The notes beneath the pieces are model-generated. The model had not been told where the DNA came from and did not search any database. It saw only the letters and a program-made list of their open reading frames with translations. 6,815 bases of DNA from an uncultured Elusimicrobium sp. (GTDB lineage Bacteria; Elusimicrobiota; Elusimicrobia; Elusimicrobiales; Elusimicrobiaceae), in the NCBI GenBank assembly GCA_902787065.1, contig CADAFA010000047.1, forward strand, positions 1 through 6,815. Reading direction: 5' to 3'. The translations under genes were made by a program, and so were the position numbers. The first letter of the stretch is position 1, and each line of letters opens with the position of its first letter. Shown piece by piece: positions 1 through 5,718 of this stretch.

Positions 1-201
1 GTGTTTTGCATCAAAACCATTCTTCTTCCAGAAATGCGTGGACTGCGGGTTCCCTTTATCTATCGCAAGCCGAACCGATGTTTTTCCTGTGCTTAGTAAG
101 TAATCTATAACCTCATCAATAATAGCAGTTCCTATCTGCTTCCCCTGATACTGCGGATTCATCATAAAAAAGCCAATATACGCATACCGGCAGGGTACCG
201 T
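1..201 (-). pseudogene. GNAT-family N-acetyltransferase, C-terminal fragment lacking its 5' end
   Basis: Read on the minus strand, this stretch is one open frame that translates as the second half of a GNAT acetyltransferase, a family that moves an acetyl group from acetyl-CoA to an amine. Visible landmarks in order are the strand RYAYIGFFMMN (189-157), the acetyl-CoA loop YQGKQIGTA (150-124), a helix IIDEVIDYLL, the strand VRLAID, and the C-terminal motif NPQSTHFWKKNGF, which is typical of this subgroup. The loop has Gln where most relatives have Gly (QGKGIG). The roughly 80-90 N-terminal residues expected of the family are missing: upstream of 201 the frame stays open to 267 but no longer resembles GNAT, and it contains no ATG, GTG or TTG before the internal Met-Met at 160-165. 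The C-terminal end runs off the left edge. No promoter or SD is present. The substrate cannot be told. The family call is firm; that the gene is dead is inferred from the missing start. Confidence 0.78.
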
Positions 202-210
202 ATTTATGAT
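190..210. other. Rearrangement (or assembly) junction between two truncated genes
   Basis: GNAT similarity on the minus strand ends at about 190-200, and similarity to the downstream secreted protein on the plus strand begins at about 200-210. Hand counts give 87 G or C in bases 1-200 and 48 in bases 201-400. The two genes are head to head and each has lost its start, promoter and N-terminal half. The palindrome GGTACC lies at 194-199, right at the break. No IS ends, target-site duplication or integrase remains were seen. Confidence 0.65.
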
Positions 211-654
211 GTTAGTGTTAGAATAGATAAAGAAACTAAAAAACCTTATTTGTTTCTTGAAAATGATTTAATCTCAATAGAGAGTAATGGACAAGATGTT
301 TCCTTTAAATTAGACTATAAAATATATCCTGCAATAAAAATTTATCAAAATGAGTTGTTAGAAAAAGGCTATGCTTACGAAATAAATAAAAAGCCTGTAA
401 AAATTGAAGTTAAGTATGATCCAAAATATTTTACTCTTAAAAAAGTAAATAATTATAATCCGAATAAAAAAGTTTCTTTACGATATAGAGGTAGGAATAT
501 AACTCTAGACACCGTAACCATGCCTTTGCTTTATTTAGAGGATAAAGAAGGTAATGAGATAGTATTTGTACTTGAACCTAACTTCCAAAATCTATATAAA
601 GATTTTAAATTTTTTCGTAAAAAACATAAAGAAGTAAAATTTATAGATTTATAA
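205..654 (+). pseudogene. 5'-truncated paralogue of the secreted protein at 762-1523
   Basis: The frame is open from position 100 to the TAA at 652-654, but only the part after about 205 looks like protein. Its C-terminal part aligns with the next gene: FKLDY against FNFDY, KYDPKYF (residues 55-61 counted from the TTG at 250) against KYSPKYF, and LEPNFQNLYKDFK (from residue 108) against LEPNLENLKADFK. This copy carries about 15 extra residues between the last two blocks. It corresponds to roughly the second half of the 253-residue neighbour, so the signal peptide and N-terminal half are absent. No in-frame ATG occurs before 520, and the TTG at 250 has no SD, so I cannot name a convincing start. 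The function of the family is unknown to me. It is probably a non-expressed remnant, although the frame has no internal stops, so the truncation may be recent or artefactual. Confidence 0.7.
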
Positions 655-699
655 TGAAAAGTAGGTCTTTTAGGTAAAGAATAATAGGCCTTTTAGCTC

Positions 700-728
700 T
701 TGAAATTATGCAAAATAACTTCTATAAT
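700..728 (+). promoter_or_regulatory. Sigma70-type promoter of the secreted protein gene
   Basis: TTGAAA (700-705) and a perfect TATAAT (723-728) are separated by 17 bases. Transcription should begin near 735. That is downstream of the ATG at 708 and upstream of the one at 762, which independently supports 762 as the true start and gives a leader of about 27 bases. Confidence 0.8.
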
Positions 729-761
729 AGAAATGTAGATGAAAGTAAAACAGGAGATTAT

Positions 762-1523
762 ATGAAAAAATTATTTGTATTAACGTTCTTTGTTTCCGTT
801 ATATGCCCCTTTGCATTTGCGGAATTTTTAACTGAAGATATTGTTATTGATAGAGATTTGAGTAAATCCATAGCTAAAACTGTTAATAAACAACAAAAAA
901 CTATTTTGGATAAATTGATATTTGGCACTTCAAAAAATGTTAACAAGGAATATGAAGTTAAACTGATGGGGAACTCTATTTTCCCTTATGATTCTGATGT
1001 CCCACCAGAATTTGAAGATAAAGCACAGCCTTATTACAGTGATGACGGAAGTGAGATTCATAAGACTGATAACTATAACTTAGCTATTATTTACATACCT
1101 GTAAATAAATCTATTATGAAGCAAGTGGAATGTGATAAAACATCACCAACTTTATCCTGTTACTTTAAAGAAAGATATTCTAACTATATTGCCTTAAAGG
1201 ATAATAAAGGTGATTATTGGTATTTTAATTTTGATTATGAATTTTCTTTCTTGGATTTAGAAGGCAAAGAGAATTTGAAGTGGGAACAAGAGGAGCCTGT
1301 TTACAGAACTATTGAAGGGAAGACATTAAGGCTTGTGATAAAATATTCTCCAAAGTATTTTAAATTAACCACCGAAACTAAGTATAAAGGTGTGCATCCC
1401 ATTTTGTTTTATACGGATAGACAGAATAAAAAAACAAATTTATATTTAGAACCTAATTTAGAAAATTTGAAGGCTGATTTTAAAGCTCTTAAAGAATCTA
1501 AATTTAAGGAAATAAAACAGTAA
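762..1523 (+). CDS. Small secreted protein of unknown function (253 aa)
   Basis: I do not recognise this family. The start at 762 is chosen over the longer in-frame ATG at 708 for three reasons: AGGAG lies at 752-756 with 5-base spacing, the promoter's predicted start point is downstream of 708, and only the 762 start gives a clean signal peptide. That peptide has two lysines, then a hydrophobic core of about 13 residues, then AFA before a likely signal peptidase I cut after residue 20. There is no lipobox, so the product should be periplasmic or released. The mature part is about 233 residues, polar and tyrosine/lysine-rich, with no further membrane segment. It has two cysteines, residues 124 and 133, close enough for a disulfide. 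The C-terminal half carries the blocks shared with the truncated copy upstream: FNFDY, IKYSPKYF (about 193-200) and LYLEPNLENL (from about 227). It is transcribed alone, between its own promoter and a terminator. Base composition is clearly more AT-rich than the glycolytic genes next door. Confidence 0.85.
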   Translation: MKKLFVLTFFVSVICPFAFAEFLTEDIVIDRDLSKSIAKTVNKQQKTILDKLIFGTSKNVNKEYEVKLMGNSIFPYDSDVPPEFEDKAQPYYSDDGSEIHKTDNYNLAIIYIPVNKSIMKQVECDKTSPTLSCYFKERYSNYIALKDNKGDYWYFNFDYEFSFLDLEGKENLKWEQEEPVYRTIEGKTLRLVIKYSPKYFKLTTETKYKGVHPILFYTDRQNKKTNLYLEPNLENLKADFKALKESKFKEIKQ

Positions 1524-1543
1524 ACAAGAAGTAATTTTATAAT

Positions 1544-1573
1544 AAAAACTCCACTTTAATAGTGGAGTTTTTT
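1544..1573 (+). terminator. Intrinsic terminator after the secreted protein gene
   Basis: The stem ACTCCACT (1548-1555) pairs perfectly with AGTGGAGT (1561-1568) across the 5-base loop TTAAT. Upstream A residues pair with part of the T run that ends at 1573. It lies about 20 bases after the stop codon and ends the unit before gap. Confidence 0.9.
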
Positions 1574-1581
1574 ACTCCTAA

Positions 1582-1610
1582 ATTAATAATTCTTACGCTC
1601 AATTATTAAT
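1582..1610. repeat. Perfect 10-bp inverted repeat upstream of the gap promoter
   Basis: ATTAATAATT (1582-1591) and its exact reverse complement AATTATTAAT (1601-1610) flank nine bases (cttacgctc). The arm centres are 19 bp apart, close to two helical turns. The site lies about 19 bp upstream of the proposed -35 box of gap. It could be an operator for a dimeric regulator or a second hairpin behind the preceding terminator. No T run follows the right arm, so a terminator role is less likely. It matches no operator I know. Confidence 0.5.
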
Positions 1611-1628
1611 ATCAGAAAAATACAAGAC

Positions 1629-1658
1629 TTGGAAACTGTCCTCAAAAAATTGTAAAAT
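1629..1658 (+). promoter_or_regulatory. Probable sigma70-type promoter of gap
   Basis: TTGGAA (1629-1634) and TAAAAT (1653-1658) are separated by 18 bases, with TG directly before the -10 box. The predicted start near 1665 gives a leader of about 31 bases. Surrounding AT-richness makes other registers possible. Confidence 0.6.
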
Positions 1659-1695
1659 ATATAAGAAGAAGTTATTTTACGGAGGATGTACTAGT

Positions 1696-2709
1696 ATGTC
1701 TATTAAAGTTGGTATTAACGGCTTTGGCCGCATCGGCAGATTTGTTTTCAGAGCTGCCCAAAACAGAAATGATATTGAAATTGTCGGTATTAACGATTTG
1801 TGCCCCGTTGATTATTTGGCTTATATGCTTAAATATGACACAATGCACGGCCAATTTGAAGGTACTGTCGAAGCAGATGTTGCAAACAGTACCTTAATCG
1901 TAAACGGTAAGAAAATCCGCGTAACAGCAGTAAAAGATCCGGCAGAACTTGCTTGGGATAAAGTCGGTGCAGAATATGTAGTTGAATCAACCGGTTTATT
2001 CTTAACAAAAGAAAAAGCTCAAGCCCATATTAAAGCAGGGGCAAAATATGTTGTAATGTCAGCCCCTTCAAAAGACGATACCCCGATGTTCGTAGTCGGT
2101 GTCAATGAAAAGACCTATGTAAAAGGTACACAGTTTGTTTCCAATGCTTCCTGCACAACAAACTGTTTGGCACCTATCGCCAAAGTTTTAAATGATAAAT
2201 GGGGCATTACAGATGGCTTAATGACAACCGTTCATAGCACCACCGCAACACAAAAAACCGTTGACGGTCCTTCTATGAAAGACTGGCGCGGCGGCCGTGC
2301 AGCAAGCGGGAATATTATTCCTTCTTCCACAGGTGCAGCAAAAGCAGTCGGTAAAGTTATCCCTACACTTAACGGTAAATTAACAGGTATGTCAATGCGC
2401 GTTCCTACTTTGGACGTTTCAGTAGTTGACTTAACAGTTAATTTGGCAAAACCTGCGAAATATGCTGAAATTTGCGCAGCTATGAAGGAAGCCAGTGAAG
2501 GTGAACTCAAAGGTATTTTAGGTTATACCGAAGATGCAGTAGTTTCTTCAGATTTCCTTGGTGATACCCGCACCTCAATCTTTGATGCAAAAGCCGGTAT
2601 TGCTTTAACCGATACTTTCGTTAAAGTTGTTTCTTGGTACGATAACGAAATCGGTTATTCCAATAAAGTTCTTGATTTGATTGCCCATATGGCATCAGTC
2701 AATAAATAA
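1696..2709 (+). CDS. gap: Glyceraldehyde-3-phosphate dehydrogenase, type I (337 aa)
   Basis: Cytoplasmic glycolytic and gluconeogenic enzyme. It oxidises and phosphorylates glyceraldehyde 3-phosphate to 1,3-bisphosphoglycerate using NAD, feeding the kinase encoded next. Length is normal for the family. The N-terminal Rossmann loop GINGFGRIGR is at residues 7-16, and Asn33-Asp34 ends the second strand, where an Asp usually marks NAD rather than NADP preference. The active-site signature SNASCTTNC places the catalytic cysteine at 153, and the partner histidine is His180 in TTVHSTTATQ. Downstream come the phosphate-binding segments RAASGNIIPSSTGAAKA and GMSMRVPT, and the family C-terminus SWYDNEIGYSNKV at 313-325. 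No key residue is missing. The start is preceded by GGAGG at 1681-1685, 10 bases upstream, slightly far but strong. The gene has its own promoter and is followed after 11 bases by a strong hairpin terminator, then pgk. Confidence 0.98.
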   Translation: MSIKVGINGFGRIGRFVFRAAQNRNDIEIVGINDLCPVDYLAYMLKYDTMHGQFEGTVEADVANSTLIVNGKKIRVTAVKDPAELAWDKVGAEYVVESTGLFLTKEKAQAHIKAGAKYVVMSAPSKDDTPMFVVGVNEKTYVKGTQFVSNASCTTNCLAPIAKVLNDKWGITDGLMTTVHSTTATQKTVDGPSMKDWRGGRAASGNIIPSSTGAAKAVGKVIPTLNGKLTGMSMRVPTLDVSVVDLTVNLAKPAKYAEICAAMKEASEGELKGILGYTEDAVVSSDFLGDTRTSIFDAKAGIALTDTFVKVVSWYDNEIGYSNKVLDLIAHMASVNK

Positions 2710-2720
2710 CTTTGGTTATT

Positions 2721-2750
2721 AAAAAGGCGCTCACTTTGGGCGCCTTTTTT
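2721..2750 (+). terminator. Strong intrinsic terminator between gap and pgk
   Basis: AAAAAGGCGC (2721-2730) pairs exactly with GCGCCTTTTT (2740-2749), and the stem may extend by a T-G and a C-G pair. A run of seven T begins at 2745. It starts 11 bases after the gap stop and ends 14 bases before the pgk ATG, with the pgk SD just behind the T run. It would cut or greatly reduce gap-pgk co-transcription. Confidence 0.9.
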
Positions 2751-2763
2751 TATAGGAGATTTT

Positions 2764-3966
2764 ATGAACTTAAACGATATTGTTAAAATTCAAGATGTAG
2801 ATTTAAAAGGTAAAACCGTTTTAATGAGGGTTGACTATAATGTCCCTTTAAAGGACGGTAAAGTTGATAATCCAAAACGCATTACCGCTACGGAAAAAAC
2901 CGTAAAATATCTTTTAGGGCAAGGCTGCAAACTTGTTTTAATTGCACACCTTGGCCGCCCCAAAGGTAAAGTTGCACCGGAATTTTCTTTAGCCCCCGTT
3001 GCACCTGAAGTTGAAAAAATTATGGGTACAAAAGTACATTTCGGCAAAGATTGTGTCGGGCCGGAAGCACAGGCAGCAGTTGCCGCCGCAAAACCAGGTG
3101 AAATTGTCTTGCTTGAAAATTTGCGTTTTCACCCTGAAGAAGAAAAGAACGACGAAAATTTTGCAAAAGAACTTGCCAAACTCGGTGATGTTTTTGTACA
3201 AGAAGCTTTTGGTACAGTACACCGCGCGCATGCTTCCACAAGCGCAATTACAAAATTTTTACCAGCAGCAGCCGGTTATTTAATTCAAAAAGAAGTTGAA
3301 TTTTTAGGTGGTGCAATTGAAACACCTAAACGTCCGTTTGCGGCAATTATCGGTGGTGCAAAAGTATCAGACAAAATTATGGTCTTAAACAATTTACTTG
3401 ACAAGGTAGATGTTTTAATTGTCGGTGGAGGTATGGCCTTTACTTTTAATAAAGCACTTGGCTATGAAGTAAGCAATTCCTTACTTGAAGCAGATAAAAT
3501 TGAAGAAGCCAAAAAAGTAATGGAAAAAGCCAAAGCTAAAGGTGTTAAACTTTTGTTACCGATTGACAATGTTTGCGCCCAGGAATTTAAAGACGGTATT
3601 CCTACAGTAACTACTGAAAACCCGAATATTCCTGCCGGTTATATGGGGCTTGATATCGGGCCGAAAACAATCAAACTTTTTGAAGAAGAACTCTTAAAAT
3701 GCAAAACAGTATTTTGGAATGGTCCCGTCGGTGTTTTTGAAATGGAAAGTTATGCCAAAGGCAGTTTTGCCATTGCAGAAACTTTAGTTAAAATGACTGA
3801 AAACGGCGCCATTACCATTATCGGCGGTGGAGATAGTTTAAATGTTCTTAAAAAAGCCAAAATTTCAGCAAGCAAGGTTTCCCATGCCTCAACCGGTGGT
3901 GGGGCAAGTATGGAGTTTGTTGAAGGTAAAGAACTCCCAGGCTTAACCGCTTTACTCAAAAAATAA
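2764..3966 (+). CDS. pgk: Phosphoglycerate kinase (400 aa)
   Basis: Cytoplasmic enzyme that transfers the acyl phosphate of 1,3-bisphosphoglycerate to ADP, giving ATP and 3-phosphoglycerate, the step after gap. It is full length for a bacterial PGK. N-domain substrate sites are visible: RVDYNVPL (22-29, with Asp24 and Asn26), HLGRPKG (62-68), ENLRFHPEEEKND (118-130, Arg121) and the basic-patch segment FGTVHRAHAST (149-159, Arg154). C-domain nucleotide sites are GGAKVSDKI (197-205, Lys204), FWNGPVGVFE (317-326, Glu326), GGGDS (354-358) and STGGGASMEF (376-385). One departure: residues 146-150 read QEAFG where almost all PGKs have NDAFG, a conservative Asp-to-Glu change beside the active site. 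The start has AGGAG at 2754-2758 with 5-base spacing. No clear promoter lies between the upstream terminator and the gene, so read-through from gap is the likely source of message. No tpi follows, although many bacteria have it there. Confidence 0.98.
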   Translation: MNLNDIVKIQDVDLKGKTVLMRVDYNVPLKDGKVDNPKRITATEKTVKYLLGQGCKLVLIAHLGRPKGKVAPEFSLAPVAPEVEKIMGTKVHFGKDCVGPEAQAAVAAAKPGEIVLLENLRFHPEEEKNDENFAKELAKLGDVFVQEAFGTVHRAHASTSAITKFLPAAAGYLIQKEVEFLGGAIETPKRPFAAIIGGAKVSDKIMVLNNLLDKVDVLIVGGGMAFTFNKALGYEVSNSLLEADKIEEAKKVMEKAKAKGVKLLLPIDNVCAQEFKDGIPTVTTENPNIPAGYMGLDIGPKTIKLFEEELLKCKTVFWNGPVGVFEMESYAKGSFAIAETLVKMTENGAITIIGGGDSLNVLKKAKISASKVSHASTGGGASMEFVEGKELPGLTALLKK

Positions 3967-3986
3967 TTTTTGAGTTTTAAAATATA

Positions 3987-4019
3987 AAATACCCTGCGTT
4001 TTATGCGTAGGGTATTTTT
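3987..4019 (+). terminator. Intrinsic terminator after pgk
   Basis: AAATACCCTGCG (3987-3998) pairs with CGTAGGGTATTT (4006-4017), including one G-T pair, around a short T-rich loop, and a run of five T ends at 4019. It lies 20 bases after the pgk stop and isolates pgk from the next gene, which has its own promoter. Confidence 0.88.
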
Positions 4020-4062
4020 CATTCTACCCAAAAGGCCTATATAAAAATAGGACTAAAACCAC

Positions 4063-4091
4063 TTGCCAAAAGCTTAAAAAACCGTTACAAT
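4063..4091 (+). promoter_or_regulatory. Sigma70-type promoter of the 517-aa exported protein gene
   Basis: TTGCCA (4063-4068) and TACAAT (4086-4091) are separated by 17 bases. Transcription should begin near 4098, leaving a leader of only about 14 bases that consists almost entirely of the SD region AAGGAA (4099-4104). Confidence 0.75.
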
Positions 4092-4111
4092 ATAGCATAA
4101 GGAAAATGAAT

Positions 4112-5665
4112 ATGAAAAAATTTATATCTTGTTTTTTAGCTTTTGTTTTATTATTATCAAATACACCTATCCAAATATTTGCACAAGATTTGGGGTATAA
4201 GCCTGCTATGTCTTTTGAATATGATTCTTATGAAGTAGGAAAGGTTAGGCCCAGAGATTTTATATCTAACTTAGAGGATGATTTATTAAATGGAGAAGAT
4301 GTTTGGAATCCTAAAAGTGTAGCACCGGTTAGTCGCAATTTAGAAGGTAAACCGGAACATTTAAGACAATCTTATAATAACTTTTTGTATTACAATATTT
4401 CTCCCGAAGAATCACCGTTATGGAATAAAACGGCCTTAATTCCTGATGGAGAGGCTACCCAAGAAGATGTTTTAGGCATTTTGGATATGTATTCTAACTT
4501 AAGTTGGTTAGTAACCCGTAAACTGAAACAAAACCCTAAATATAAAAAAGAAAGATTAGAAAAAAGTGTTAGGTTAATTCCTTCTATTTTAATGGAAATA
4601 GCCCTATTTTTAATAATTTGGGAAGATGTTGCCCCCAATATTTTTGCTGAAATAGCTGCAACCCATTTTCGTTACAAAAAAATAGTTAAAGCTGCTGCTA
4701 CTATTGCTTTAATGGCTGGCGATATTTTTGTTAGTGATCAGGTAGCTTGGGAAATGATACAGTCTGATGAGCGCCTTGTAAATTTGTTTCAATCCGTCGG
4801 TTCCTATAAAAGTACTGCAATAGATGTTTCTATTAAAACCGATTTATTAAAACCTGTTAAACAAACAGAGTATGATAGAATAGAAAAAGAACTAAAAAAT
4901 ATGACTCAGCAAGATAAACCTTATAATAAGGGGGATTATCTTTTATTGAAAAGGTATTTTAAAAAAGGATATAGCAAAATAGATGTTATGTACAGGCCCA
5001 GATTAAAACTTATTTTAGGTAAATTTTTATATGATCTTTTTGACGGTGATGAAGTTTTAATTAACGAATATTTCAGAAAGGAGTTGTTACGTACCTATTA
5101 TGCTTTGGAATTTATTAAAGACGAGTTGAGCAACAAAGAAGATCCTTTAAGGTATGACAGAGCAGTAATTGATTTAGCAACAACTTATAAAATACAGTCT
5201 ATTCAAATTTTGGATAACCGTACCGGTAGAAGAGGTGAAAGAAACCAGGTAAGAAGTTTTGCGGATAATTTGCAATATTTACAAAATAAGAAAGCTGACC
5301 TGAAAGGTAATAGTGTAAACAGTGAATTGTTTAACTATATCAATCAAGAGTTTGAAAAACAGGTCGGTTCAGAACTTGATACCCAAACAAGTGTTATGAC
5401 CACTTACCCTACTATGCTTACTAGGGCAGAAGTTAATTATCTTGTACAACTTATGGATATGCACCAAAAGAAAAGAGATTACGATGAAAAAGTACAAACA
5501 AAAAGGCAAATAAACAATAGGGATAATACCTATAAAGAAATGCAGGAAAAAAAGGAATCATATAGCAAATCAAATCATAAAGTGCAAAAAACAGGTAAAG
5601 AAGCAATTGATAAACGCTTAGAAAAAATCCATGGGGAATATTACGATTTTACTTCAACTAAATAA
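4112..5665 (+). CDS. Exported protein of unknown function with two internal hydrophobic segments (517 aa)
   Basis: I do not recognise this protein. ATG 4112 is preferred to ATG 4106 because AAGGAA (4099-4104) is at normal distance (8 bases after AGGA) only for 4112, and the signal peptide then begins Met-Lys-Lys. Signal peptide: residues 1-24, ending IFA before a likely cut at Gln25; no lipobox follows. After a polar stretch come two hydrophobic segments, about 156-183 (core ILMEIALFLIIW) and about 191-210 (core VKAAATIALMAGDIFV), joined by the basic turn RYKK. They could form a membrane hairpin or a buried helical core. The remainder (about 215-517) looks mostly helical, has no cysteine and carries many Lys, Arg, Asp and Glu residues. 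The last 75 residues are strongly charged and lysine/glutamine-rich, possibly coiled coil. No enzyme signature was found. Its own promoter and the terminator upstream make it an independent unit; no terminator is visible before the permease gene 53 bases downstream, so read-through is possible. Confidence 0.85.
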   Translation: MKKFISCFLAFVLLLSNTPIQIFAQDLGYKPAMSFEYDSYEVGKVRPRDFISNLEDDLLNGEDVWNPKSVAPVSRNLEGKPEHLRQSYNNFLYYNISPEESPLWNKTALIPDGEATQEDVLGILDMYSNLSWLVTRKLKQNPKYKKERLEKSVRLIPSILMEIALFLIIWEDVAPNIFAEIAATHFRYKKIVKAAATIALMAGDIFVSDQVAWEMIQSDERLVNLFQSVGSYKSTAIDVSIKTDLLKPVKQTEYDRIEKELKNMTQQDKPYNKGDYLLLKRYFKKGYSKIDVMYRPRLKLILGKFLYDLFDGDEVLINEYFRKELLRTYYALEFIKDELSNKEDPLRYDRAVIDLATTYKIQSIQILDNRTGRRGERNQVRSFADNLQYLQNKKADLKGNSVNSELFNYINQEFEKQVGSELDTQTSVMTTYPTMLTRAEVNYLVQLMDMHQKKRDYDEKVQTKRQINNRDNTYKEMQEKKESYSKSNHKVQKTGKEAIDKRLEKIHGEYYDFTSTK

Positions 5666-5706
5666 ATACGGGTATTATGTACCATATATAAACATCTAAA
5701 ATTTTG

Positions 5707-5712
5707 TATAAT
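5707..5712 (+). promoter_or_regulatory. Consensus -10 box giving a probable leaderless transcript
   Basis: A perfect TATAAT, preceded directly by TG, ends six bases before the ATG at 5719. A start point about seven bases after the box falls on or next to that ATG. No good -35 hexamer is visible near 5684-5689 (ATATAT), so the site rests on the -10 match alone in AT-rich DNA. Confidence 0.5.
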
Positions 5713-5718
5713 TTTAGC

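Noticed and set aside
655..699. Possible terminator after the truncated paralogue (GGTC at 664-667 with GGCC at 687-690, plus flanking A and T)
   Set aside because: The stem is short with a mismatch and two G-T pairs, the loop is long, and only four T follow. Too weak to annotate.
708..761. Longer start for the secreted protein at ATG 708
   Set aside because: It lies between the -35 and -10 boxes of a near-perfect promoter, so it is upstream of the transcription start; it has no SD and would bury the signal peptide 18 residues inside the protein.
1686..1694. Two-codon mini-ORF (ATG TAC TAG) just before gap
   Set aside because: GGAGG directly abuts this ATG with no spacing, so a ribosome could not use it; the spacing suits ATG 1696. 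Very short chance ORFs like this are common.
1672..1854. Minus-strand reading frames overlapping the gap and pgk genes (also 2232-2510, 2835-3247, 3750-4031)
   Set aside because: They lie opposite strongly conserved genes, have no SD or recognisable domains, and read as antisense shadows of gap and pgk.
4010..4029. GGGTA / TACCC pairing that could compete with the pgk terminator stem
   Set aside because: The second arm lies downstream of the T run, so it is made too late to affect termination; only five base pairs.
4036..4051. CCTAT / ATAGG inverted repeat upstream of the 517-aa gene
   Set aside because: Only five pairs in AT-rich DNA; expected by chance.
5666..5718. Terminator between the exported protein and the permease
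   Set aside because: Searched by eye: no stable stem followed by T residues. TATTAT at 5673-5678 also has no properly spaced -35 box.
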